DNA of 64,000 nucleotides from Palaemon carinicauda. Taxonomy: Eukaryota > Arthropoda > Malacostraca > Decapoda > Palaemonidae. The stretch covers positions 59,858,301 to 59,922,300 of the forward strand of contig NC_090739.1 of assembly GCF_036898095.1 (NCBI RefSeq). The letters run 5' to 3'. The translations under genes and the position numbers were made by a program. Below, one piece after another: positions 35,006 through 44,251 of this stretch. The stretch's first letter is position 1. Every line of letters starts with the position of its first letter. Below the pieces are notes generated by a model that worked only from the letters and a program-made list of their open reading frames with translations, ran no database searches and was not told where the DNA came from.

Positions 35006-37774
35006 CTACGCAGAGTTAGGTGCAGGTTTCATAACACTACCTGCGGCTACCACAAAATGTTTGACTTCGTGCACTTGTTTCGCATAGTGTTTAAAGAAAA
35101 CTCGCGAGGACTTCCAGCCCGTGAAGTTTTTAAGGCTTTCAAAGTCCATGCTCTGAAAGAAATTCAGAGAAGATGCCACTTTTCTAGGATCATGACCAGC
35201 GGGTGTACTGTTCGGATCCGCTCTGCGAATGAAGTAGGTGATTTTCGCTCTTAATTGTTTCAGTGACAGGTCGCTGCCCGATGTTTCTCCTTTGAAGAGT
35301 TGGCCTCCACCAAAGTTCGAAGTTCTGCGAAGATAGACCTTGAGGCTCTCTACTGGACATAGAGAGACATCCTCCTTCAGGGGACATATTCTCCAAGGGC
35401 CCCATCTTTTGGTGGGTAATTCATTTTTAGCGAGAAACGTCGGATCAGGGGAGAGGGTCACTTCTCCTGAATCGGTAAACAGGATGTGTCCTTCTTCTCT
35501 TGATAATGCCACTATTTCGCTGACTCGAGCTCCCGAAGCGAGAGCAAATAAAAATATAACTTTCTGAGTCAGATCCTTGAGGGGGCATGAATCGTTGTCC
35601 AAGTTGGAGGCGAAATGGAGTACCTTGTCTAGTGACCAGGAGATCGGTTTCGGTGGGGGTGCTGGACGTAGGCGAGCACATGCTTTTGGTAGTTTGTTGA
35701 AGATGTCGTTGGACAGATCAATTTGGAAAGCATATAGAATTGGTCTAGTCAAGGCCGATTTGCAGGTTGAAATCGTATTGGCTGCTAATCCTTGTCCATG
35801 AAGGTGAATAAAGAAGGACATACAGAAATCAATCGTGATTTCTTTAGGATTTTTTGTCTTGACAAAGGAGACCCATTTCCTCCAGGATGATTCATATTGC
35901 CGTCTCGTGGATTCGGTCTTGTATTCCTCTAGGAAGTCTAGACTTTTCTTCGAGATCCCAAACCTCTTCTTTGCGGCAAGGGAGAGAAAATCATGAGATG
36001 AAGGTCCTTGATTTTCGATGATGAAGCGAAGACAGTCGACTTCTGTACTTGTTGAGAGAGAACTGGGCCCGGGAGAGGGATCAGCTTGGGCTGCAGCTCC
36101 AGGACCAGGGGGTACCAGTTGCTCCGGGGCCACTTGGGAGCCACTAGGGCCGCTGTCCCTTTGAAGGTTCTCAGTTTGGAGAGGACTTTCAACAGAAGGT
36201 TGGTGGGAGGGAACAGGTAGATCTTGGACCATCTGTTCCAGTCCAGTGACATGGCATCCACTGCTTCTGCTTTGGGGTCCTCGTACGGGGCTACGTACAG
36301 AGGAAGTTAATTGTTGTCGCTCGTTGCAAAGAGATCTATCTGAAGTTCTGGGACTTGGTGAGAGATGAAGGAGAACGATCTTGCGTCTAGAGACCATTCC
36401 GACTCTATCGGGTTTGTCCGAGATAGAGCATCCGCTGTCACGTTGCGGAATCCTTGTAGGTGAACTGCAGACAGGTGCCACTTCTTCTTCTCTGCCAGAC
36501 GGAAGATTGGGAGAAGCACCTGATTTATCTGGGGCGATCTTGAGCCTTGGCGATTGAGACAACGAACTACCACCGAGTTGTCTAGGGTTAGACGGATGTG
36601 GATCGAGGGCGGCGGGGATAACTTCTTCAGTGTTAGAAGGACCGCCATGGCCTCCAAGATGTTTATGTGGAACGTCTTGAATAGTGGAGACCAGGTACCT
36701 TGAACCTGTTTCTGGTGGGAGTGACCTCCCCAACCTTCCAGTGAGGCATCCGTGTGGATGTTGAGTGATGGAGGAGGGTGTTGGAGAGGAATGGACCTTT
36801 TCAGGGCCTTTTCTTCCGACCACGGCTTTAGGAGGCGTCGCAGTCTGTTTGGAAGCCGTCTCTTGAGGTCTCTTCGAGCGATGGATGCCGAGCGTCTCCA
36901 GACTCCCGCGGCATCCTTTAGCTGTGCACGAGGCACTGGGTTTGTCACTGAGGCGAATTGTAGAGAGCCTAGAACTCGTTCCTGCTGTCGTCTTGAAATG
37001 CGTTTGGATTTCAGTAGTCGCTTGACAGACCCTGCTATTTCCTTCCTTTTCTTCTGGGGGATGGAAAGGCGGTGTGACTGAAGATTCCAGTGGATTCCCA
37101 ACCACTGAAACTTCTGAGCTGGAGAGAGGCGAGATTTTTTCTCGTTGATCTTGAATCCCAGGTGTTCTAGGTACTGGGTAACTTCGTTGCAAGACTTTGC
37201 ACACTCTTCGGGCGATGGAGCCCAGACTAGCCAGTCGTCGAGGTAGGCCATCACCTGGACGTTTCTTAGGCGGAGTTGTTGTACTATGGCATCCGCCAGT
37301 TTTGTGAAGATCCGAGGGGCCACGTTGAGGCCGAAGGGCATGGCCCGGAAGGCGTAGCTTTTCCTTTGGAGTCGAAATCCTAGGTAGGAGGAAGCGTGAT
37401 GGTTCATTGGAACGTGCCAGTAGGCATCCGCCAGGTCTATAGAGACCGTATAGGAACCTTGAGGCAGAAGGGTCCTTATTTGTTGAAGCGTCAGCATCTT
37501 GAATTTGTTGTTCGCTATGAACTTGTTGAGGGGGGATAAGTCCAGAATGACTCTGAGTTTGTCTGAGTCCTTCTTGGGAACACAAAACAGTCTCCCTTGG
37601 AACCTGGTGGACTTTACCTTCCTTATCACCTTCTTGTTCAAGAGGTCTAGAACATATTCTTCCAGAAGGGGGGTTGATTGTTGGAAGAATTGCTGGAAGA
37701 TTGGGGGTGGTTGAGTCCAACTCCAGCCTAGACCCTTCTTGACTATGCTGTGCGCCCAGGGATCGAAGGTCCAA
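35006..37774 (-). CDS. Tyrosine recombinase ORF of D6 with long overprinted N-terminal extension
   Basis: The last ~330 codons (from about 35995) are a complete tyrosine recombinase, the enzyme thought to insert the circular DNA copy: FGISKKSLDFLEEYK, KWVSFVKTKNP, STCKSALTRPILYAF, then ASGARVSEIVALSR (Arg, about residue 747), GHDPRKVASS (H-x-x-R, about 858) and FFKHYAKQVHE (Tyr, about 893). It ends at TAG 35006. The frame is open upstream for about 590 codons across RT and RNase H; that part is Ser/Pro/Arg/Gln-rich and has no domain I recognise. The first codon at 37774 is TTG, so the true start is unknown. The frame is the same as gag, separated from it only by the gag TGA. No inactivating change is seen in the core. 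Confidence 0.85.
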   Translation of the reverse strand: MDLRSLGAQHSQEGSRLELDSTTPNLPAILPTINPPSGRICSRPLEQEGDKEGKVHQVPRETVLCSQEGLRQTQSHSGLIPPQQVHSEQQIQDADASTNKDPSASRFLYGLYRPGGCLLARSNEPSRFLLPRISTPKEKLRLPGHALRPQRGPSDLHKTGGCHSTTTPPKKRPGDGLPRRLASLGSIARRVCKVLQRSYPVPRTPGIQDQREKISPLSSSEVSVVGNPLESSVTPPFHPPEEKEGNSRVCQATTEIQTHFKTTAGTSSRLSTIRLSDKPSASCTAKGCRGSLETLGIHRSKRPQETASKQTATPPKAVVGRKGPEKVHSSPTPSSITQHPHGCLTGRLGRSLPPETGSRYLVSTIQDVPHKHLGGHGGPSNTEEVIPAALDPHPSNPRQLGGSSLSQSPRLKIAPDKSGASPNLPSGREEEVAPVCSSPTRIPQRDSGCSISDKPDRVGMVSRRKIVLLHLSPSPRTSDRSLCNERQQLTSSVRSPVRGPQSRSSGCHVTGLEQMVQDLPVPSHQPSVESPLQTENLQRDSGPSGSQVAPEQLVPPGPGAAAQADPSPGPSSLSTSTEVDCLRFIIENQGPSSHDFLSLAAKKRFGISKKSLDFLEEYKTESTRRQYESSWRKWVSFVKTKNPKEITIDFCMSFFIHLHGQGLAANTISTCKSALTRPILYAFQIDLSNDIFNKLPKACARLRPAPPPKPISWSLDKVLHFASNLDNDSCPLKDLTQKVIFLFALASGARVSEIVALSREEGHILFTDSGEVTLSPDPTFLAKNELPTKRWGPWRICPLKEDVSLCPVESLKVYLRRTSNFGGGQLFKGETSGSDLSLKQLRAKITYFIRRADPNSTPAGHDPRKVASSLNFFQSMDFESLKNFTGWKSSRVFFKHYAKQVHEVKHFVVAAGSVMKPAPNSA

Positions 37775-38040
37775 CGATCCTGGAATTGGCGGAGTCTTCC
37801 TCCCACCGGAAGCACTTCATTGCTTCTGGTGTCCCGAGGACTTGCTGCCTCGGCCGCTAGTTCCCTTTCCTCCTCTACCTCTGGAGGGACGGCGAGATGC
37901 GTCTTTGCTTGCACCCCTGAATGAGCCTCTACCTTTGGCACGAAAGGTAGTTGATTGTTGCTCAAAGGCAGGGGTGAAGACCGGTGACTGTGACAACACC
38001 GGTTGGGGGACCAATTGAAAGGTCTGTTGTGGTTGGGCAA
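35938..38040 (-). pseudogene. DIRS pol of D6: RT, RNase H and C-terminal region, one nonsense codon
   Basis: It copies the element RNA into DNA and removes the RNA. The frame is open from 38040 to a TAA at 36307-36309, where relatives have CAA (Gln) in SDNNQLP, and then on to 35938. RT: GRLFCVPKKDSDKLRVILDL, SIDLADAYWHVPMN, FGLNVAPRIFTKLADAIV and MAYLDDWLVW (YLDD about residue 270). RNase H: IHTDASLEGWGGHS (about 428), LEAMAVLLTLKKL, LDNSVVVRCLNRQGSRS and VTADALSR, with all acidic residues kept. The part after the nonsense codon (IYLFPPTNLLLKVLSKL) sits where DIRS elements carry a methyltransferase-like domain. It overlaps gag by 224 bp in a different frame. Only one base change separates it from an open frame; RT and RNase H lie before the stop. 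Confidence 0.9.
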
Positions 38041-39775
38041 CCACTTGGGAGGTAGCGGGTCCCGGAAACTGACGTCTTTGCTGACGTTGCTGGGGTTTTG
38101 GCTTTTGGGGTTTCCTCTTAGGCTGAGGTCCGTCGTCCTGAGAGGGTTTCCTTTTCCTGGACATGCCCCACTTGTGGAGAAGGTTCCTATTCTCCGTGGC
38201 GGCTCTGTCAGTGATTTCCTTCACAAGGTCAGAAGGAAAGAGGTGTTTTCCCCAGATGTTGGAGGAAATCAGCCTCCGGGGCTCGTGTTTCACTGTGGCA
38301 CCGGCAAACACGAATTCACGACAGGCTCTTCGAGCCTTTATGAAGTGGTACAAGTCCTTCATTACAGTCAATAAGTGGGATTTGGAGAGTACCATGTAGT
38401 GGTCTGGTACTCTAGTGTCACAGGCCATAACTTCAAGTTGGACTTGATGAGAAAGAGATGCCGCAAGCCTCTCCTTCGTGTCTTGTTCCCGACGAAGGAG
38501 GTGATCGTTGAGCTTAGGGAGGTCTTCATTAAACTGACGTCCGGCGACGTCAGGATCGAGCTTTCCCACGACGAAAGTATGTTGAACATCTTTCCAGTGT
38601 CGAGCGTCAGGGGGGGTCACTATGGAGAAGGGTCTGCACTCCTCCAATGCAGGGCAGGGTTTCCCTTCATCCGCCGCTTTAAGGCATGCAGCTAAGGCCT
38701 TTTCCAAGAATGGAAGAACCGCAGTTTCAGGTGCAACGTAAGTAGGGTGCTTCTTGCTCAATGCCGGAAGCTTAGAGCAGGTAAAGCCTCTACTCTTGAA
38801 TGCGGAGGCTAGCATAGCCTGGGCCTTTGCGAGATCGAACACTATCTCTTCCTTAGGTTCGGTCTCTTCCTTCGAGGCAGGTTCGGAACGAAGCCGGACG
38901 TAACAGTCCGGGTAGGCCTCAAAGTTTGGGAAGAACTCCACATCTTCCAAAGGGACCGTGCTGATCTTATCACTGACAAAGATCCTGCCGGTCACAATAA
39001 CCATATGCTCTGCATACCTCCACGGGTTGGCATGAGAGCAAGCGGGGAGATCCTTGACCAAAATCTTCTTCGGTTCTCTAGATCCTATCATCGACCTGAT
39101 GGACTCCTGGTTCTCCTTCAGCCTGTCGTCCATGACGGCTCTAATCAGTCGGATCAATTCTTGAGTGGAAGAAGAAGGATCCGGAGTCGAGGAGGTAGAC
39201 GGAATAGACATTTCCGTCGGTGTAGGAGTAGGAGGGGGGATGGCCGGGGGAGCGACCTCTTGCTCCGACTCGGCGTATTCCACCTTGTCTTCGTCATCTT
39301 CGGCTCCTTGAGCCATAAGCGTTTTCTCCGTGTCTTCCGAGACATCCGAAATCTGTTCGTCATCTTCGGAATCCAAACGACACTCGTGCATGGACTGAGC
39401 CATGACTACATCAGGTTCCACCGTAATTTGGACAGTGGGGATCACGTCTTTGGGTACCACTGAGTCAGGGGAGGCCTTAGGGAACAACAGTGACCTCAGT
39501 TCTTCGGTGGCCAGGTACGGTCCGGTAGCATTTTTCTGGAAGCCACGCACCCACTTGCGCAGCTTTTCACGAGAAATGTCTCTAATCTCCGCTGAGGGAG
39601 GATTATGGAAGGCCTCAACTAGGTGAGCCTGACAGACCGTACAGTTCAGTGGATTCCAAAACTTCAAATCCCCTTTCTTGTCTGCACAAGGGGCGTGAGT
39701 CCTGCAAGCCGTATGCCCGTAAAACTGCGGGCGTTTCACAGCGCAGAAGGCGAAATCACACTTCATCTGCTCCTC
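37817..39775 (-). CDS. DIRS gag-like ORF of D6 (intact)
   Basis: Probably the RNA-binding coat protein of the element, by position and composition. The exon opens at 39775 after a splice acceptor (GAGGAGCAG then ATG at 39766); from that ATG it is 649 codons to TGA at 37817. Residues 3-45 form a C-x4-C-x9-H-x2-C-x2-H-x2-C-x14-C-x2-C motif with eight possible zinc ligands in a RING-like order. An acidic, Ser/Pro-rich middle (about 130-200) follows. Conserved blocks NPWRYAEHM, PDCYVRLRSEPASKEE, GRQFNEDLPKLNDHLLRRE and ARRACREFVFAGATVKHEPR come next. The C-terminus is basic (MSRKRKPSQDDGPQPKRK), Gln-rich and finally RG-rich. The role is inferred; no capsid fold was tested. Confidence 0.87.
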   Translation of the reverse strand, partial: EEQMKCDFAFCAVKRPQFYGHTACRTHAPCADKKGDLKFWNPLNCTVCQAHLVEAFHNPPSAEIRDISREKLRKWVRGFQKNATGPYLATEELRSLLFPKASPDSVVPKDVIPTVQITVEPDVVMAQSMHECRLDSEDDEQISDVSEDTEKTLMAQGAEDDEDKVEYAESEQEVAPPAIPPPTPTPTEMSIPSTSSTPDPSSSTQELIRLIRAVMDDRLKENQESIRSMIGSREPKKILVKDLPACSHANPWRYAEHMVIVTGRIFVSDKISTVPLEDVEFFPNFEAYPDCYVRLRSEPASKEETEPKEEIVFDLAKAQAMLASAFKSRGFTCSKLPALSKKHPTYVAPETAVLPFLEKALAACLKAADEGKPCPALEECRPFSIVTPPDARHWKDVQHTFVVGKLDPDVAGRQFNEDLPKLNDHLLRREQDTKERLAASLSHQVQLEVMACDTRVPDHYMVLSKSHLLTVMKDLYHFIKARRACREFVFAGATVKHEPRRLISSNIWGKHLFPSDLVKEITDRAATENRNLLHKWGMSRKRKPSQDDGPQPKRKPQKPKPQQRQQRRQFPGPATSQVVAQPQQTFQLVPQPVLSQSPVFTPAFEQQSTTFRAKGRGSFRGASKDASRRPSRGRGGKGTSGRGSKSSGHQKQ

Positions 39776-39795
39776 CTGTGGAAGAAAGAGAAAAT
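39776..39795 (-). promoter_or_regulatory. Predicted 3' splice site before D6 gag
   Basis: On the - strand, TTTTCTCTTTCTTCCACAG is followed by GAGGAGCAGATG. This is the best pyrimidine tract among the copies and ends 9 bp before the gag ATG. Confidence 0.62.
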
Positions 39796-42065
39796 GAGTA
39801 TGGGGGAGTCATAAGAATGGCTCTTAAACTAAGTTAATATTAATTATTAATTTTAACTTAATGAAAGGTGTGATGCATAGAGAATGAAAATAGTAAAGGA
39901 GAACATGCTCCATGCATCTCGCCCGGCTGGTTACCATAAGCTTGGTCCCTGGATAAACCGAGTGACCGAGGGCACCGGATATAATTCCTTAGAGCTCCAA
40001 GTATTTTGGAATTCCGTGGAAAAATCCAAGGGCAAGATTGGGACCGAGATCATTCGGTTCCAAGTTAAGGGCCAGAAGGCCTCTTTTAAAGGTAACTGCT
40101 TCTGGCAACCAGCCGTGCTAAGATGCACATAGCATGCTGGAATTAGAAGAATGCAAAGAGACAGCATGATCACTAACAGAGCAGTACTAGGTACTGATCT
40201 TAATAGTAGAAACAGTCTATCTGTTTGCAATATAGGGCTATCATTGTCCTATGATAGCTACAGGAAGGGGGTGCAAGTATTCTTGACGCCTCCGGGGCAT
40301 CCGGCAAGCCGCCGGCATGCCGGAGCTCGCTCCAGCATAGATTCTGGCATTAGGACAGACAATGTTCAAAGTCAGTCAAAAACCAGGATGGCGGCCGCCG
40401 GCACAACGGCGGCACGCCGGCAGGGAGCGGCGGCTCCGGCAGTCGGAGGATGCCGGATTGGTGACTGGGATAAGGATGGTTAAAGCTGTACCGGGTTACC
40501 GGCAGTATATGCCGGCACTCCGGCGGCCGACCGGCAAGCGGACAACAAGCTAGGAGGAGGAGAGCCGCCGGTAGTAGCCGGCGGCAGCCGGCAGTCCCTC
40601 GGTACACGGGGGGCTGGCGGCAAGGTTGGGAAGAGTCACCAAGTAGGAGGCAGGTATTGCCGACAGTAGAGGCGGCAAGAGACCGGCACCCGGATAGGGA
40701 GAGAGACAGGGGGGAGGGGGGAAGGGATGCAGGAAGTACCATCAGGACTCCAGACATCCCTCCCCCTCCCTGAGAGGGTGTACCCATGATAGAGGCAGGC
40801 TCTAACATCCATGAGCAGGGGTCACTAGGGACCGGGAGCAAGGTAGCCCAAGGGAGGGCTAGGGAACACCCAAAGGGGGGGAGGGGGGAGACTCCCATAT
40901 GCAGAGCTATACTAGCAACTAACCTTATAGGACACTATGAAGGTATATGTACCAGAGCGGACTGCACAAGGAAGCTCGGGTAGCCCTACTATTCCACCCT
41001 AAGGAGGAGTTGTAGGACAGGGGACAGATGGGTATAAACTAACCTAAGCATAGGCTAGGCTATACAAGAGATAGGTGGGGAGGGAGAAGAGAGAAGTCTT
41101 CCAAGGAAGGGTTTCTGTACCAGAGCGGCCACTAGGGAAAGGGAGGACACTCCCTAACCTAAGATCAGGCAGATCAGCTAAAACGGTGCAAGAGTACAGT
41201 TTCAGCATGGAACAGAGAAACCTTCCTAACCTAACCTAGAGCAGGGCTAAGAGTCCTGAACTAGGAAAGGAAGAAGACATATCGCTATCGCAGGAAAGTC
41301 ATAGACTATCCTAGCCATAGAGGTAGGGCTAGCCTAACCTCACTCTCGGACGCAACCTAAAGGGGGTTCATTCCTTTAGGGAGGACAGAGAGGCGATATA
41401 TACTCTATTAGACAATTGATCCCTTTACTCAGAAAAGGAATCAAGGCTAAATAGAGGGAATGCCAAGGCAGGGGATGAAGGAAGCATATAGGGGTCCTAT
41501 CATTAGGTTAGGCTAGAAAGAGTCACTGACTAGCCTATCCCCTATATGGTCCCTGAAGGCGAAAACATTTGCATCACTGTCAAAAGTATTGTAAAATAAT
41601 GCCACTATCTTCATAACTTAGCCTAGGATCACTAATAAATCATGCATGAACACTTGTATGTAGGCTCCTGGCCTGGGGGCTATAGTAGCCGACTGGTATG
41701 AGGTCAATCGATGACCGATAAAAAGCGTCTAAACACGATATAAAAGTTCCTAGCTATGAAGACTAAATAAACTAATGTAATCGATTAGTATATAAGGCCG
41801 GAAACGTTGTTGTGGCTAACTAAATAAGACATGCATAACAACAACGACGCCATAAAATGGCGGGTCCGGTAGAGGCACAGCTCTGCCACAAAACAGCAAT
41901 TATCTCGAAAAGTAATATTTACTTTACGGCCAGAGCTTAATTAAACAATACTGGAACCTTGTACTCAACTTTCCAGAAGAAGGCGAGGCTGAAGGTAACG
42001 ACATAGCGAAGATGCAAAACGATAAAGTTAACACAGGGAAAATCCGTCTAAGTAGGGCAGCTACT
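39796..42065 (-). other. Leader or intron of D6
   Basis: Non-coding, about 2.3 kb. A GC-rich block (about 40280-40690) is dense in CCGGC and GCCGCCGGC. Then follow purine-rich sequence with scattered CCTAACC words (for example 41225-41240) and an A/T-rich part adjoining the ITR. The splice donor cannot be placed from sequence alone. Confidence 0.55.
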
Positions 42066-42430
42066 AAACAAAGGATGAAGACGGGCGTGACGTCATTAGA
42101 GCAATGGCGTCCGTTTGTTTACGTCTCGAGTATCAGTAGTAGCCACGAGTGAGATTAGCTGTGGAACGGCTCCCAGCTATTCTCAATCCTTTCACACCGA
42201 AGCATTAACTCTGTTCGGGGTGAAGATAGCTATGTGGCGCGTTCAGATATGCGCGTCCCCTGTTGTATTACGATGTCTTAAAGGGAAACCTTTGAGATAC
42301 TCGCTCCAGAAGTTAGAATTCTGTGATAACCTGTGGTTAAATTCTCTGGGAATATCTTAGTAGTCTTATACCCAAGGAAGCTACCAAAAAGGAACCTTCC
42401 ATCAGGACGCTATGGCTTGAGCCCAAAAAA
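42066..42430 (-). repeat. Left ITR of D6
   Basis: Inverted partner of 33700-34080. The outer end on the + strand reads GCTATGGCTTGAGCCCAAAAAA and is followed by D5 sequence (TTGATTAAATCC). Confidence 0.9.
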
Positions 42431-42844
42431 TTGATTAAATCCAAGAATTGCGAGAAACACAGGAAAAAACACCGAGTTGTTGAGCTACGCATAAAAGAAT
42501 GCAGATAGCGCCGTGAGCGGCGCAATGCACGCTTACGAAACGGGACAGGAGAGATACCTTGCGAGCGGCTCTCCTTTTCTTTCTCGTTTTCGTTTTCTTG
42601 CCAATTGACCCCTTCGAAGTGTTATCTCTGTTCGGGGTGCAGATTGCCATGTGGCGTGTCAAGAATACGTCCTCTGATATTTCGTGATATCCCTGGTTCT
42701 TTTATTAGGGATATTCGCTCCAGGAGTTAGAATTCTGGGTACCTTAAGGTAAATTCTCTGGGAATATCGCCGTAGTTGTAATATACCCAAGGAAGCTACC
42801 CTATAGGAACTTCCATCAGGACGACATGGCTTGAGCCCAAAAAA
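42431..42844 (-). mobile_element. Left end of D5 (continuation beyond D6)
   Basis: Left ITR of D5, matching the D5 right ITR at 25302-25757 in inverted orientation (AGCCGCTCGC, GAATACGTCCTCTGATATTT, CTCCAGGAGTTAGAATTCTG). It ends in GAGCCCAAAAAA at 42844. About 40 bp of leader precede the matched block, and the join with 33650 restores a plausible D5 5' region. Confidence 0.87.
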
Positions 42845-43732
42845 CACATGTGCAATCACTGAATCTTGTATGTATAATTGCCTAAATCTTCATTTCGTAA
42901 ATTAACACTAGGAAAACTTATTATATCATGCAGGAAGTAAACATGAACACTTAGGCATCGAGCCTAGGGGAGAGCCTAGTAGGCTAGCGTAGGGTTCGGC
43001 TAACTAAGTTCGCCGAAGAATACTATCGGCATAAGATAACTAATTCCTAGCAATGAAGACTAAATAACTAATGATATTAAATTAGATATTAGACCGGGAA
43101 TACTGTTCTGGCTAACGAAATAAAGCATGCGAGGTGAACAACAGCGTCGCAACATGACGCCTCCTGTCAAGGCACAGCTCCACCACAAAACACAAGATTT
43201 AAGGATAAAAAATCGTTACTTTACGGCTAGAGCTTATTTATACGATACAAGAATAGGGTACTCAACTTTCCAGAAGAAGGCGAGGCCGAAGATTGCGACA
43301 TGGTGTTGAAAAAAGCAAGAACTCGGAAAAACCAAACTATACAGAGACGCTACTAGAATTGGAATGAAGAGGACGGACGTGACCTCAGTCAAGATGGCGG
43401 ACACCTATGGCTGCCGTTTGTTTACGTCGCAAGGTACCGTAACAGTAACGTAGGAGGATAACTTTGCAACGGCTCTTCAGTTATCTTGCCACCTTTCCCC
43501 CTCAAAGCGTAAACGCTATGTGGGGTGCAGATAGCTATGTGGCGTATCAAGCATACGTCCCCTGTTGATATACGATATCCTAAAGAGAAACCTTTAGGGT
43601 ATTCGCGCCAGAAGTTAGAATTCTGTGAAACCTTTGGTTTAATTCTCTGGGAATATCCACTGTAGTCATATATACCCTCAGGAAGCTACTGAAGGAACCT
43701 TCCATCAGGACGTCATGGCTTGAGACCAAAAA
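42845..43732 (-). mobile_element. Left end of D4 (continuation beyond D5)
   Basis: D4 leader sequence resumes (TGTGCAATCACTGAATCTTG, as in the continuous D7 leader near 59915), followed by the left ITR at about 43360-43732 ending TTGAGACCAAAAA. The ITR matches 17362-17835 inverted, including the CCTCAGGAAGCTACTGAAGG variant. Confidence 0.87.
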
Positions 43733-44251
43733 TGTAGTTTATCGAATTTCTTTAACCCTCCTTTTATTGACTTTGGTCTTTTCATATACTGGAGACAAAG
43801 TTCTTAGCAGTGTGTGGGTAAGTGCTATTATTTTACTTTGTATCTACCATTGTACAAACTTCTCACTTACTCTCATCGTTCGGTACCCTAGTACTAATGC
43901 TCTAAGAAGTATACTTATATCTATAAAGTTACAGGGTTAAAACTCATTTGACCACAAATAAGAATGATGATTCTCTGGTACACTTCCAATAGGAAGACAT
44001 GGCTTGAGCTCAAAAAAAGGAATTTTGACCTAAAACAATCTATTTTTGGGTGAAATAGCCATGTCGTCCTGATGGCCTGCGCTTTACTTTCTATCCCCTC
44101 CCATTTCTCAGTGTAGGACATCTCTTAATGCCATAACTACTCCTGGAATGGTTCAACAGGAACCGTGTTAATCGTAGCACATCCTTGAGATCGGGAGTTA
44201 TAATGGCTCTATCACAAAAGTAACCTACCCTATATACATATACATATACAA
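43733..44251 (+). mobile_element. 3' end of D3 (continuation beyond D4)
   Basis: A/T-rich 3' UTR followed by a DIRS ICR in + orientation, the orientation of D3. The two 3' UTR parts (462 plus 250 bp) add to a length typical of the other copies. After the ICR, 44076-44251 should be the right ITR, but I see little similarity to other copies. D7 cuts it at 44252 (ATACATATACAA against CGGATTTTG). Confidence 0.65.
43983..44075 (+). repeat. ICR of D3
   Basis: CTTCCAATAGGAAGACATGG...GAGCTCAAAAAAAGGAATTTTG...TATTTTTGGGTGAAATAGCC...GTCGTCCTGATGG. More diverged than the other ICRs, in line with the age of D3. It is preceded by GATTCTCTGGTACAC, as in D1. Confidence 0.8.

Larger units (their letters stand above)
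33651..42430 (-). mobile_element. DIRS-type YR retrotransposon D6, complete and youngest
   Basis: A complete - strand element of 8780 bp with left ITR (to 42430, outer end TTTTTTGGGCTCAAGCC on its own strand), leader, gag, pol, YR, 3' UTR, ICR and right ITR (outer end at 33651). Left and right ITRs differ by only a few bases over about 180 bp compared by eye (for example CGCATATCT versus CGCATGTCT). It is inserted in the leader of D5, and D5 sequence continues from 42431. Confidence 0.92.

Noticed and set aside
17362..43732. Tandem array of three DIRS copies or a segmental triplication
   Set aside because: The left ends of D4 and D5 are absent at the apparent junctions and reappear together, in nested order, after D6. 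This fits insertion into each other and not tandem duplication.
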